The notes below the pieces were generated by a model. The model saw only the letters and a list, made by a program, of their open reading frames with translations. It had not been told where the DNA came from and did not search any database. The translations under genes were made by a program, and so were the position numbers. 36,512 nucleotides of DNA from Verrucomicrobiaceae bacterium (GTDB lineage Bacteria; Verrucomicrobiota; Verrucomicrobiia; Verrucomicrobiales; Akkermansiaceae), in NCBI GenBank assembly GCA_029977225.1, contig JAPOLH010000007.1, positions 1 to 36,512 of the forward strand, written 5' to 3'. The first letter of the stretch is position 1, and each line of letters begins with the position of its first letter. Shown here one piece after another: positions 24,855-32,689 of this stretch.

Positions 24855-24887
24855 AGATAGCGGCTTGTCGCTATAAATATGCTATCT
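24855..24887. repeat. Overlapping inverted repeats upstream of the HU-like gene
   Basis: One arm, AGATAGCG (24855-24862), can pair with CGCTAT (24869-24874) or with GCTATCT (24881-24887). The region is the only AT-rich stretch in the 158-base gap upstream of the HU-like gene and includes TATAAATAT. It could be an operator overlapping the promoter or a pair of alternative leader hairpins. Confidence 0.5.
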
Positions 24888-24962
24888 GTGTAGGGTTTTG
24901 ATGAGCTGCAGTCATCTAGAGCAATCCGAGTGCCATGTGTGGGTCAAAGCGTTTGGCCTGGC

Positions 24963-25946
24963 TCAGGGTGCTTCTTCTTTCTCCGGTGGCTGACCGCTTG
25001 CAGATTTCCCGAGAACTTTGACAGTTGTGCGGAAGTGAAGTTTGGCGGCCTTGCAAAGAGCATCAGGGCCGTGTCGCGCGATGAGTTCGCGGGCGGCCTT
25101 GATGACGCTGTCGGAGGCGCCGAGCGGAAGCTTCACGCCTGCGGCGGCGGAGGTTTTGTCCATCCAATCGACGAAGCGTTCGCGTGCGAGAATTGATGCT
25201 GCGGCGACGGCCGTGTCGGACTCGCCCTTGGTGCGTTGATCGAGCTGGATTTTGAGGCCTTTTTCGCGAAGCGCGCGTTGAAGGACCTCGGGTCGGGCGA
25301 ATTGGTCGCTGAGCGTGCGTGGGCAATCGGGCCTTGCGGAGCAGAGTTTTTCAATCACCCGGGCGTGGCCCCATGCGAGCAGGCGGTTGAGGTTTTTGAA
25401 CGAGGCGTGCATCTCGTTGTAGCGCTCGGGGCCGATCGACACGACTTCGTACACGCAGCCAGGGGTGGCACGGATGATGTCGGCAAGTTTGCGAATGCGG
25501 TCGCTGCCAGTGATGCGCTTTGAGTCCATGATGCCGGCTGCGATCAGGTGACGAGTGATCGCGGCGTCGGTGTAGACTCCGGCGATGACAAGCGGTCCGA
25601 AGTAATCGCCTTTGCCGCTTTCATCGATGCCGAAGTGTGGCGAGAAATGCTGTGGGTCGAGCACCTCTTCGTAGCCGAGGCGCGCTTCCTTGAGAACCTC
25701 CGGCTCGAGGGTGAAGCGGATGAAGTCTTCGGTATCCTTTCCCTGAATGAGTACCTTCGGGCCTTTTTCGTAGGCCGTGACATTGAGCTTTGCCTTGCGT
25801 GCGGAAAAGAGGGCGTGTTCTTTGGCAACGAATTCAAAGCCATTTTGCTCCAGCACGAGGCGCAGGGTTTTGACCTGATCCGGTGTGAGTGGCGCGGTGA
25901 AGGTGTTCACTGTGGGCGATTGTCGTTCGTTAGATTTTGGAATCAA
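24963..25946 (-). CDS. rnhC: Ribonuclease HIII
   Basis: Cleaves the RNA strand of RNA-DNA hybrids. 327 residues. The N-terminal substrate-binding domain of the HIII type (about 15-90, with FEFVAKEHALFSARKAKLNVTAY split around residue 50) precedes the catalytic domain. The latter has GIDESGKGDYFGP (D108, E109), IMDSKRI (D141) and a later acidic residue in GESDTAVAAAS. The GKGDYFGP pattern is diagnostic for HIII against HII. The start at 25946 overlaps the end of gph by 17 bases; a GTG at codon 13 is an alternative that removes the overlap. Confidence 0.94.
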   Translation of the reverse strand: MIPKSNERQSPTVNTFTAPLTPDQVKTLRLVLEQNGFEFVAKEHALFSARKAKLNVTAYEKGPKVLIQGKDTEDFIRFTLEPEVLKEARLGYEEVLDPQHFSPHFGIDESGKGDYFGPLVIAGVYTDAAITRHLIAAGIMDSKRITGSDRIRKLADIIRATPGCVYEVVSIGPERYNEMHASFKNLNRLLAWGHARVIEKLCSARPDCPRTLSDQFARPEVLQRALREKGLKIQLDQRTKGESDTAVAAASILARERFVDWMDKTSAAAGVKLPLGASDSVIKAARELIARHGPDALCKAAKLHFRTTVKVLGKSASGQPPEKEEAP

Positions 25947-26601
25947 GCCGCGAGGTGATGCATGCAGCGTCGAGTTCTTGCGGGTGATCGATCATGTGGG
26001 TGGCGCCTGCCTCAATGAGGCGCTTGCGATCGTGGTATCCCCATGTCACGGCCACCGCCCGCATTCCGGCTCGGCGGGCGGTCTCGAGGTCCATGGTGGA
26101 ATCGCCGATGACGATGCAATCCTTTGGCGCGTGGTTGGTCATGTTTGCAATTTCAAGCGCGCCCTGCGGTTCGGGTTTGTGAGGGATGCCATCGCGTTGA
26201 CCAAGCACAGCGGCGAATTTGATGGTGGGAAACAAGCGGGCTGTCATCGCGACGGTGAAAGCGTGGGGTTTGTTGGAAAGCACGGCCAATGGGTAGCCGG
26301 CTTCGCTTAGTGCCTCGAGAGCTTCGGTGATGCCTTCGTAGGGATGGGTACCATTTTGCCAATTGGCGTCGTAGTGAGCTTTGAAGCTATCGATCACCGA
26401 GGCGGCGAGGGTCGGTTCATGCGGTTCGCCGAGCGCGCGTTTTACCAGCATGACGACACCATCGCCGACAAAGTTTCGCACGGCGAATGGCAGATGGGTC
26501 GCTTGATTGTGCTCGGCGAGGCTGTGGTTAAGCGATGCGGCGATGCCCTTGAGCGAGTCGACAAGTGTGCCGTCGAGGTCGAGAATAAGCAGAGGTTTCA
26601 C
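25930..26601 (-). CDS. gph: HAD-family phosphatase, probable phosphoglycolate phosphatase
   Basis: Likely removes phosphate from 2-phosphoglycolate, a by-product of DNA 3'-end repair or of oxygenase reactions. 223 residues with GTG start. HAD motifs: DLDGTLVDS (D8, D10), a C1 cap domain, VLSNKPH (motif II), K141 region in HKPEPQGALE (motif III) and VIGDSTMDLETARRAGM (motif IV). The last motif is typical of Gph. Other small phosphates are possible substrates. It overlaps rnhC by 17 bases, so the two are transcribed together. Confidence 0.9.
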   Translation of the reverse strand: MKPLLILDLDGTLVDSLKGIAASLNHSLAEHNQATHLPFAVRNFVGDGVVMLVKRALGEPHEPTLAASVIDSFKAHYDANWQNGTHPYEGITEALEALSEAGYPLAVLSNKPHAFTVAMTARLFPTIKFAAVLGQRDGIPHKPEPQGALEIANMTNHAPKDCIVIGDSTMDLETARRAGMRAVAVTWGYHDRKRLIEAGATHMIDHPQELDAACITSRLDSKI

Positions 26602-26668
26602 CCGCCAAGCATGGGGGAGGCGTCGCCTTTTGTGAAGGATGGCGAGCGATGAATTTTGAAATCGATGT

Positions 26669-27055
26669 TCAGTACCCGATCAGGGCGATCAATTCTGAGT
26701 CGCTAAGCTCATCGACGTGGTCGATTGAAGCAATGAGGTTTTCCATGTCGGTGATTTCCTCGGTAACGGCGCTTAGTCCTGAATCATCGGGAAGAAAGGT
26801 GTTTTCTGAGTGTGGGAAAAATGTGATGAGCAAAGCGGCGAGGGCTGTAGCGGTGGCGAGGCCAGCAAGCGGGGCTGGGGCGAACACGGATTTCCATGAC
26901 TTCCACCATGGGGTGCTTTGTGTGCTGTTGCGCGCGGCGCGAAGTGTGTTATCGGCAAAACGCGGGCTTGCCTTGGGCGCTGGTGCGGCGTCGAGAAGTT
27001 TCCAGACGGGATCGGATTCCCATGCATCTTCGGGCTGATTATTCTTCGCTTTCAT
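26669..27055 (-). CDS. Single-pass membrane protein, anti-sigma-like, unknown function
   Basis: 128 residues from the ATG at 27055. It has a cytoplasmic-looking N-terminus with DAWESDPVWKLLDAA and FADNTLRAAR, one membrane helix at about 60-80, and a short acidic C-terminal part ending DELSDSELIALIGY. This layout resembles proteins found directly after ECF sigma factors in Verrucomicrobia, where an anti-sigma role is suspected. Here no sigma factor gene is adjacent: the upstream gene is a divergent MazG-like enzyme. A longer in-frame reading up to 27193 has no recognisable signal. Assignment is tentative. Confidence 0.7.
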   Translation of the reverse strand: MKAKNNQPEDAWESDPVWKLLDAAPAPKASPRFADNTLRAARNSTQSTPWWKSWKSVFAPAPLAGLATATALAALLITFFPHSENTFLPDDSGLSAVTEEITDMENLIASIDHVDELSDSELIALIGY

Positions 27056-27191
27056 CGGAACACCCGATTCAACCCCGTGCGGGCGGAAAAGTTGCGTCAT
27101 TTCATCAAGTGGGAGAAAATTTGTATCTCGGTACCATCTTTGGGCGTGAAAAACCTTCCACGGCGCGGGTGCATTGGTCCAGGCTCCGGCC

Positions 27192-27542
27192 ATGAACGAC
27201 TCGATCTCTTCACTGACCGCGCGAATCCAAGATTTTGTCGATGCCCGCGAATGGCGGCAGTTTCACAATCCCAAGGATTTATCGGTGGCAATCGCCGCCG
27301 AGGCGGGGGAGCTGATGCAGCATTTCGTGTGGCAGCAACCCGAGCAGATCGATGCCCGGCTGGAGCGCAACCGCGATGAGATCGCCTCAGAAATCGCCGA
27401 TGTAGCCATTCTGTTGTTTGAATTTGCCGACAATCTTGGTTTCAAGCTCGGCGATGTGATGGCCGATAAAATTGCGCGCAATGAACAGCGTTACCCGGTG
27501 GCTAAGTCGCGAGGCAACAACCTCAAGTATTCTGAGCTGTGA
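27192..27542 (+). CDS. MazG-like nucleotide pyrophosphohydrolase
   Basis: Probably hydrolyses non-canonical (d)NTPs to the monophosphate. 116 residues in one all-alpha MazG fold. Metal-binding motifs are visible: AAEAGELMQHF (the EExxE-type first site) and RDEIASEIADVAIL, the second acidic site E-x2-D. The size and motifs resemble the dCTP pyrophosphatase (RS21-C6) group more than double-domain MazG. An ATG at 27192 is chosen; an in-frame upstream start at 27174 adds six residues. It is convergent with the tRNA-Thr gene and has no obvious partner. Confidence 0.87.
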   Translation: MNDSISSLTARIQDFVDAREWRQFHNPKDLSVAIAAEAGELMQHFVWQQPEQIDARLERNRDEIASEIADVAILLFEFADNLGFKLGDVMADKIARNEQRYPVAKSRGNNLKYSEL

Positions 27543-27559
27543 AAATCAGCTAAGGCCAA

Positions 27560-27634
27560 TGGAGCCGCTGGTCGGATTTGAACCGACGACCTGCTCATTA
27601 CGAATGAGCTGCTCTACCCCTGAGCTACAGCGGC
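27560..27634 (-). tRNA. tRNA-Thr (anticodon CGT)
   Basis: The minus strand folds into a full cloverleaf. The acceptor stem pairs GCCGCTG (27634-27628) with CAGCGGC, the D arm contains TAGCTCAGGGGTAGAGCA, the anticodon stem is GCTCA/TGAGC with loop TTCGTAA, and the T arm is GTCGG-TTCAAAT-CCGAC. The anticodon CGT reads codon ACG. The discriminator is T and CCA is encoded in the gene (27562-27560). It lies 91 bases after thrS on the same strand. Confidence 0.97.
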
Positions 27635-27725
27635 GTTGGGTGGGTGGGGAGCAAACCAAAGAGGGCAGCTTCTCGCAAGAGGGAAATCGGGGGGATGTGT
27701 GTGCTGGCGAGAGGTAACGTGGACC

Positions 27726-29600
27726 TTACAGGCTGCGGGTTTTGATTTCCTCGGTGAGCTCCTTAATGAATTGGTCGAGCGGCTTGGCGCCGAGGTCGTC
27801 TTTGTCGCGGTGACGGACCGAGACCGTGCCTTCTTCTGCTTCACGTTGGCCAATGACGAGCATGTAGGGGACGCGGTCGAGGCGGGCGAGGCGGATTTTG
27901 GCGCCAATTTTGTCGGAGCTGCGATCGACGGTGAGGCGAACGCCGGCATTGGCGAGTTGGGCCGCGGCGGCTTCGGCGACCTCGAGGGTTTTTTCCGAGA
28001 TCGGCAAGATGCGAACTTGTTCGGGCGCGAGCCAGGTGGGGAACTTGCCTTCGAAGTGCTCGATGAGCAGGCCGGTGAAGCGTTCCATCGAACCAAAGGG
28101 CGCGCGGTGAATCATCACTGGCGTGTGGGCCTGGTTGTCGGGGCCGATGTAGGAAAGTCCGAAACGAACGGGCAGGTTGTAGTCGACCTGCACCGTGCCA
28201 AGTTGCCAATCACGGCCGATTACATCTTTGACGACGAAATCGATTTTTGGTCCGTAGAAGGCCGCTTCGCCGAGCTCCTCGGTGTAGGGTACGCCGAGCG
28301 TTTGCACGGCCTCGCGCAGTGCCGCTTCGGCCTTGTCCCAGTTTTCCGGCGAGCCGACATACTTGTCGCTGGCAGGATCGCGAAGTGAGAGGCGCACGCG
28401 GTAGTCATGCATGCCGAGCGTGCTGAGAACTTTTTTCACCAGATCGAGGCAACCTGTCACTTCGGCGGCGACTTGATCGGGCGTGCAGAAAAGGTGGGCA
28501 TCGTCTTGGGTGAAGCCGCGGACACGGGTCATGCCGCCGAGTTCGCCGGATTGTTCCCAGCGGTAGACCGTGCCGAATTCTGCGAGGCGCACGGGCAGGT
28601 CGCGGTAGGAGTGATGATCGCTCGCGAAGATTTTAATGTGGTGCGGGCAATTCATCGGCTTGAGCAGGTAGCCTTCGAAGTCTCCCTTCTCTAGTCCGTT
28701 GATGAGTGAGGCGCAGGTGGCATCTTCGTCGGCGAGTTTTTCCAACACATCGCGCTCGGGGATCGCGGGGTACTGGCTTTCCTGATAGTAGGGAAAGTGG
28801 CCGGAGGTGCGGTAGAGGTCGAGCTTGCCAATGTGCGGAGTGAAGACCTGCGAGTAGCCTTGGCGGTCGAGTTCCTCGGTAATGAAATCTTGGAGCGATC
28901 TGCGGACGAGCGCGCCTTTGGGTTTCCAGAGGATGAGGCCTTGGCCGACCGCTTCATCGATGTGGAAAAGCGCGAGCTCGCGGCCGAGGCGGCGGTGGTC
29001 GCGTTTTTTCGCTTCCTCGAGTCGATTGAGGTGTTCTTCCAGGAGCTCCTTGCTTTCGAAGGCCGTGCCGTAGAGGCGCTGCAGTTGGCCTTTTGATTCG
29101 TCGCCCATGTAGAATGATGACGAGACCGACATCAGCTTCACATTCTTGCACTTCGCGGTGTAGCCGACATGCGGGCCTGCGCAGAGGTCAATGAACTCGC
29201 CATTTTGGAAACAGGAAATTTCTTCGCCTTCGGGGATCTTGTCGATCAGGTCGAGCTTGAAGCGCGACGGGTTGCCCGGGCGTTCGGTGAGTCCGCCGAG
29301 GCGTCCGGATTCGGCCATCGCTTTCGCGTCATCACGTGAGATCGTGCGGCGTTCGAACTTCTGGTTTTCCTTGGCGATTTTTTTCATCTCCGCCTCGATT
29401 TTTTCGAAATCGTCGGGCGTGAGGCGGTGCTTCATGTCGAAGTCGTAATAGAAGCCGTTTTCGATCGGTGGACCGTAGGCAAATTGTGCGTCGGGCCAGA
29501 TGCGCAGGATTGCGGTGGCCATGACGTGCGCGCATGAGTGACGCAGGCGCTCCAAGTCGGACATCTGCTGGCGTTCGTCGAGTGTCTTGCGTTCGTTCAT
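27726..29600 (-). CDS. thrS: Threonyl-tRNA synthetase without TGS domain
   Basis: Charges tRNA-Thr. 624 residues. The N-terminus begins almost directly with the editing domain: H21-x3-H25 (HSCAHV) and C140-x3-H144 (CAGPH). Class II motifs follow: the zinc ligand C318 in KPMNCPHH, motif 2 R347, ligand H369 in TQDDAHLF, and motif 3 HRAPFGSMERF. A C-terminal anticodon-binding domain begins at LAPEQVRILPIS. The N-terminal TGS domain (about 60 residues in E. coli ThrRS) is missing; the in-frame upstream codons do not resemble it. There is an extra segment of about 25 residues before KPMNC (LADEDATCASLINGL). The start at 29600 is the first plausible ATG. The tRNA-Thr gene lies 91 bases downstream. 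Confidence 0.95.
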   Translation of the reverse strand: MNERKTLDERQQMSDLERLRHSCAHVMATAILRIWPDAQFAYGPPIENGFYYDFDMKHRLTPDDFEKIEAEMKKIAKENQKFERRTISRDDAKAMAESGRLGGLTERPGNPSRFKLDLIDKIPEGEEISCFQNGEFIDLCAGPHVGYTAKCKNVKLMSVSSSFYMGDESKGQLQRLYGTAFESKELLEEHLNRLEEAKKRDHRRLGRELALFHIDEAVGQGLILWKPKGALVRRSLQDFITEELDRQGYSQVFTPHIGKLDLYRTSGHFPYYQESQYPAIPERDVLEKLADEDATCASLINGLEKGDFEGYLLKPMNCPHHIKIFASDHHSYRDLPVRLAEFGTVYRWEQSGELGGMTRVRGFTQDDAHLFCTPDQVAAEVTGCLDLVKKVLSTLGMHDYRVRLSLRDPASDKYVGSPENWDKAEAALREAVQTLGVPYTEELGEAAFYGPKIDFVVKDVIGRDWQLGTVQVDYNLPVRFGLSYIGPDNQAHTPVMIHRAPFGSMERFTGLLIEHFEGKFPTWLAPEQVRILPISEKTLEVAEAAAAQLANAGVRLTVDRSSDKIGAKIRLARLDRVPYMLVIGQREAEEGTVSVRHRDKDDLGAKPLDQFIKELTEEIKTRSL

Positions 29601-29778
29601 GCGCCGACAGGGAAACCTTGCGGGCGGGAAATGATCAAGGCAAATGCGGCGGCATGAGTGCGCTGCTCCTGCATTTTGAGCGCTTTGATGCGTCGGCGGC
29701 TTTGAATTTCGGTTTTCGGGATTATCCGCTTGAGCGTCGTGGGCGTGGCGGGCAGATTGGGCGCGTTCCCAGCGAGCT

Positions 29779-30315
29779 ATGGTCAGCCCTTCCACTAACA
29801 CCGTCCACTCTGCCTACGATTCCAAGATCGAAGGCAATGTGATTGTCACCCGCGTCGATGCCGCGATCAACTGGATGCGCAAAAACTCGCTGTGGCCGAT
29901 GCCCATGGGCTTGGCTTGCTGCGCGATTGAGTTGATGGCCACTGCGTCGAGCCGCTTTGATATTTCGCGCTTCGGCATGGAGGTCATGCGCTTTTCGCCG
30001 CGTCAAAGTGATGTTCTGATCGTTTCCGGCACGGTGACCTACAAGATGGCGCTCGCGGTTAAACGCATCTGGGATCAGATGCCCGAGCCCAAGTGGTGCC
30101 TTGCGATGGGTGCTTGCGCATCGAGCGGTGGCATGTACCGGAGCTATGCGGTGCTGCAGGGGATTGATCGTTTGATCCCGGTCGATGTCTATGTTTCGGG
30201 GTGCCCACCACGGCCTGAGGCCTTGATCGAAGGCTTGATGAAACTGCAAAAGAAAATCGAAGGCGAGGAATCCACCGTCGCTCAGAAGAAGGCTTTGATT
30301 GAAGAAATTTCCTGA
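29779..30315 (+). CDS. nuoB: NADH-quinone oxidoreductase subunit B
   Basis: Carries the terminal iron-sulfur cluster N2 of complex I, next to the quinone site. The 178-residue protein has the N2 ligands C47-C48 (GLACCAIE), C113 ([10 protein letters not shown]) and C142 (GCPPRPEA). [28 protein letters not shown] is the conserved core, split here between residues 60 and 87. It precedes nuoC by 13 bases. No nuoA lies upstream; the preceding gene is the divergent thrS, so the usual nuoABC order is broken. Confidence 0.96.
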   Translation: MVSPSTNTVHSAYDSKIEGNVIVTRVDAAINWMRKNSLWPMPMGLACCAIELMATASSRFDISRFGMEVMRFSPRQSDVLIVSGTVTYKMALAVKRIWDQMPEPKWCLAMGACASSGGMYRSYAVLQGIDRLIPVDVYVSGCPPRPEALIEGLMKLQKKIEGEESTVAQKKALIEEIS

Positions 30316-30328
30316 TCTCTCACACGAC

Positions 30329-30898
30329 ATGTCAGCAGTACAAGATATCGATCGTTTGCGCGGCTGGTTCGCGGAAAAAATTCTCGGAGTGAACGAATTT
30401 CGTGGCGAGCACAGCGTGACTGTGGCGCTGGATTCGATTGCGGCATTTCTGAGCCGTTGCCACCGCGACCTTGGGTATGAACTTCTGCTCGATGTTTCCA
30501 GTGTTGACCATTTCGGCGATGATCCGAGATTTGAAGTGGTTTACGAATTGGCGACTGTGGATGATTCCAAGCACCTGCGGGTGAAGGTGGCGGTCGGTGA
30601 GGATGAGGAAATTCCCTCAGTGGTGGGCATATGGCCTGGCGCTGATTGGCATGAGCGCGAGGTGTGGGATATGATGGGCATCCGTTTCTCGGGTCATCCG
30701 AATCTCAAGCGCATTCTCATGTGGGAGGGCTATCCGTTTTTCCCTTTGCGCAAGGATTTCCCGCTGGCGGGTCGTCCTTCGGACATGCCGGATGTCGCAT
30801 TCACCGGTGTCGCCCCGCTTGAGGGTGGGCCGTTTGTGACATGTGCCGGTGGTGAGGATCCCGTCGATCGCGAGCCACGCGCGAGAGCGTTTGATTGA
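30329..30898 (+). CDS. nuoC: NADH-quinone oxidoreductase subunit C
   Basis: Hydrophilic subunit of the complex I connecting arm. 189 residues. The family signature is visible in DVSSVDHFGDDPRFEVVYEL and in PGADWHEREVWDMMGIRF followed by GHPNLKRILM. It ends with PLRKDFPLAG, the normal boundary with NuoD when fused, but no NuoD part follows. The ATG at 30329 is preferred to an upstream TTG overlapping nuoB. The next complex I gene (nuoD) is not here; the following gene is a rhomboid protease. Confidence 0.95.
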   Translation: MSAVQDIDRLRGWFAEKILGVNEFRGEHSVTVALDSIAAFLSRCHRDLGYELLLDVSSVDHFGDDPRFEVVYELATVDDSKHLRVKVAVGEDEEIPSVVGIWPGADWHEREVWDMMGIRFSGHPNLKRILMWEGYPFFPLRKDFPLAGRPSDMPDVAFTGVAPLEGGPFVTCAGGEDPVDREPRARAFD

Positions 30899-30930
30899 AT
30901 ATTTCCATTTCGCGCGGAGAGTGTGGATTC

Positions 30931-31665
30931 ATGATCTCTTCGGGCGGAATGATGGATGAGCTGGTCGAAGATTTCCGGCGTCGCGTCAAGATGCCCGCAT
31001 CGTGGTTGGTTTTGCTGGCTGTTTTGCTCGTGCACCTGTGGACCCTAGTCGAGGTCGGCTCTGTAAATGGTGACGCTTGGTATGAGTCGCTCGGCTTGAG
31101 TCGTGCGGGAATCGGCGAGTCGCGGTACTGGCAAATTTTTTCGTACGGCTGGCTGCATGGTTCGTGGGGTCACTTGCTGGTGAATTCGGTTTTGATGTGG
31201 CTGCTGGGCACGCGCCTGGAGTTGATGATGGGTTGGCGGGTCATGATTGGCGTGACCGCGTCGGGCATAGTGACGGGAGGGGTGATGCACCTTTTGTTGG
31301 GCCATGGTTTGCTAGTGGGGATTTCCGGCGGGGCAATGGCCTTGCTGTTGTGTCTCGCGTCGCTGTCACCCGATGCGAGGGTCTTGCCGCTGGGTATTTC
31401 GGCAAGGAACCTTGGCCGTGGTGTTCTGATAGGCGAGCTGCTGCTTGCTTTGGCAGATCCGGCACTAGCCATTCCATGGTTTGCTCAGATAGGTAGTTGG
31501 CTTGTTGATCAAGGATTTGCATCGGTATTCCAGCTGGGTCACGCCTGTCATTTTGGCGGTGGTTTGGCTGGCATTTGTTGGGCGCGCAAATTTCGTGGTT
31601 CGCGCCTCACCCTGAAAAAACTTCGGCTCGATCGCGAGAGACGCGAACGAGCCGATGCTGAATGA
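30931..31665 (+). CDS. Rhomboid-family intramembrane serine protease
   Basis: Likely cleaves membrane proteins within the bilayer. 244 residues with about six membrane helices. Rhomboid motifs: HGSWGHLLVNS on the second helix (oxyanion-stabilising His and Asn), the serine motif GISGGAM on helix 4, and the catalytic His in HACHFGGGLAG on the last core helix. The tail KLRLDRERRERADAE is basic and cytoplasmic. The ATG at 30931 is chosen; a TTG at 30895 overlaps the nuoC stop. It is probably co-transcribed with nuoBC, but no functional link is evident. Its last codons fold into a strong hairpin (31624-31654). Confidence 0.9.
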   Translation: MISSGGMMDELVEDFRRRVKMPASWLVLLAVLLVHLWTLVEVGSVNGDAWYESLGLSRAGIGESRYWQIFSYGWLHGSWGHLLVNSVLMWLLGTRLELMMGWRVMIGVTASGIVTGGVMHLLLGHGLLVGISGGAMALLLCLASLSPDARVLPLGISARNLGRGVLIGELLLALADPALAIPWFAQIGSWLVDQGFASVFQLGHACHFGGGLAGICWARKFRGSRLTLKKLRLDRERRERADAE

Positions 31666-31672
31666 TGTTTTT
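31624..31672 (+). terminator. Stem-loop at the 3' end of the rhomboid gene, possible terminator
   Basis: CGGCTCG (31624-31630) pairs with CGAGCCG (31648-31654); inside, TCGCG and CGCGA pair around the loop AGAGA. Twelve base pairs with one A/A mismatch. The T-rich tract lies about 13 bases further on, after the stop codon, so this is not a textbook terminator. The stem lies inside coding sequence. Confidence 0.4.
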
Positions 31673-31684
31673 GTCGGATAGGTC

Positions 31685-32569
31685 TTAAGGCTGAGGTGCC
31701 TGCTCTCCGCGTGGTTTTCGTTCCACGCGTTCGGTACGTGGCTGCCTGCTTTCGCGGGGGCCTTCGGCCATTCGGTCTTGGCGGCTCATGCGATTGCCAA
31801 ACGAACTCGGGCGTTCGCTTCCGAAGTTGGGTCTTGCGGCTTGGGTTGCTTGTTGGCCGCCATCAAATGCAGGGCGTGTTGACCCGAAGCTCGGGCGCGT
31901 TTGGGCTTGTGGTTGCGGAGTGCTGTTGACCGGTTTGTTGAATGCTGAGGGTCTTGTCTGTTGTTGCTCACGCCATGATTCACGCGAGGGGCGCGATTGT
32001 TGCTGTTGCTGGAATCCGAGTGCGGGTCGGGTGTAATTCTGTTGCGGGCGGACCTCTTGCTCGGGCTGTTGGAAGAACGACGGTTTGGTTTGCGGTCGTG
32101 CATGCTGGGTCGCGTATTGTTCGCGGTGGTTGTGATGGATATAGCCCGCGCTGCGGTAGGCGGATTCACGGTTGCGGTAGTTTACAATTGTGATGTTGCT
32201 TACCCTACGTGGTGGCGGGCAATAACTCGAGCCTGGGCGCCAGCCGTGGGGGTGGACGCAGCCGGCAAATACCGGCGGACGGTAGCCGACGGGGTAAAAT
32301 CCGTTAAGGTAAGGATCGTAGTAACAGCGGCGGCGGTAGTTGTAATAGCTGTAGGTGTAGGGGTCATAGCCCCACTCGGGATTGCCGGTGCTGATGTAGA
32401 CCGAACTGGAGTATCCGCCTCCTCCGCCGTAATAACTTGAGCTTGAACTGTAGCTACCACCATAGGTCGCGCCGACCGAAGTGAAGTAGGGGTCATAGTA
32501 GCAGGAGGTGAGTGCGGTGGCTGTGACGGCAACCGCTACAATACCACAAAAACGAATGTTTTTGATCAT
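31685..32569 (-). CDS. Low-complexity lipoprotein, Tyr/Gly/Ser-rich then Gln/Arg/Pro-rich
   Basis: 294 residues. The signal peptide ends in a lipobox (ALTSC, Cys 23), so it is probably anchored in the membrane. Residues about 24-115 are rich in Tyr, Gly and Ser (with YDPY repeated three times) and contain five cysteines. The rest is a disordered-looking region rich in Gln, Arg, Pro and Ser with recurrent RPSF/RPAF motifs (TRPSF, TRPAF, ARPNF). I know of similar composition in verrucomicrobial lipoproteins but no function. The ATG is preceded by AATC. It ends 19 bases from the convergent rhomboid gene. Confidence 0.85.
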   Translation of the reverse strand: MIKNIRFCGIVAVAVTATALTSCYYDPYFTSVGATYGGSYSSSSSYYGGGGGYSSSVYISTGNPEWGYDPYTYSYYNYRRRCYYDPYLNGFYPVGYRPPVFAGCVHPHGWRPGSSYCPPPRRVSNITIVNYRNRESAYRSAGYIHHNHREQYATQHARPQTKPSFFQQPEQEVRPQQNYTRPALGFQQQQQSRPSRESWREQQQTRPSAFNKPVNSTPQPQAQTRPSFGSTRPAFDGGQQATQAARPNFGSERPSSFGNRMSRQDRMAEGPRESRQPRTERVERKPRGEQAPQP

Positions 32570-32650
32570 GATTATGAGACTACATGATGCCGTAGGTCAT
32601 TCGAGAAATATTTTGGGAATCTTCGGGTTTGGGCGGTGATGCGAGCGTGA

Positions 32651-32680
32651 TTGACAGTGGGCTGGGTTTGGCTGTTTCTT
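32651..32680 (+). promoter_or_regulatory. Possible promoter of galE
   Basis: A consensus -35 TTGACA (32651-32656) is followed after 18 bases by TTTCTT (32675-32680), a weak -10. The predicted start of transcription falls within a few bases of the ATG at 32690, implying a very short leader or none. Confidence 0.4.
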
Positions 32681-32689
32681 TCCGCACCT

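Noticed and set aside
29601-29778. A T-box or other threonine-sensing leader upstream of thrS
   Set aside because: No T-box core sequence, specifier stem or leader terminator is seen; the gap is short and GC-rich, and such leaders are typical of Firmicutes.
29653-29838. A small plus-strand frame in the thrS/nuoB gap
   Set aside because: It overlaps the nuoB start out of frame, has no recognisable motif and ends a few dozen bases inside nuoB.
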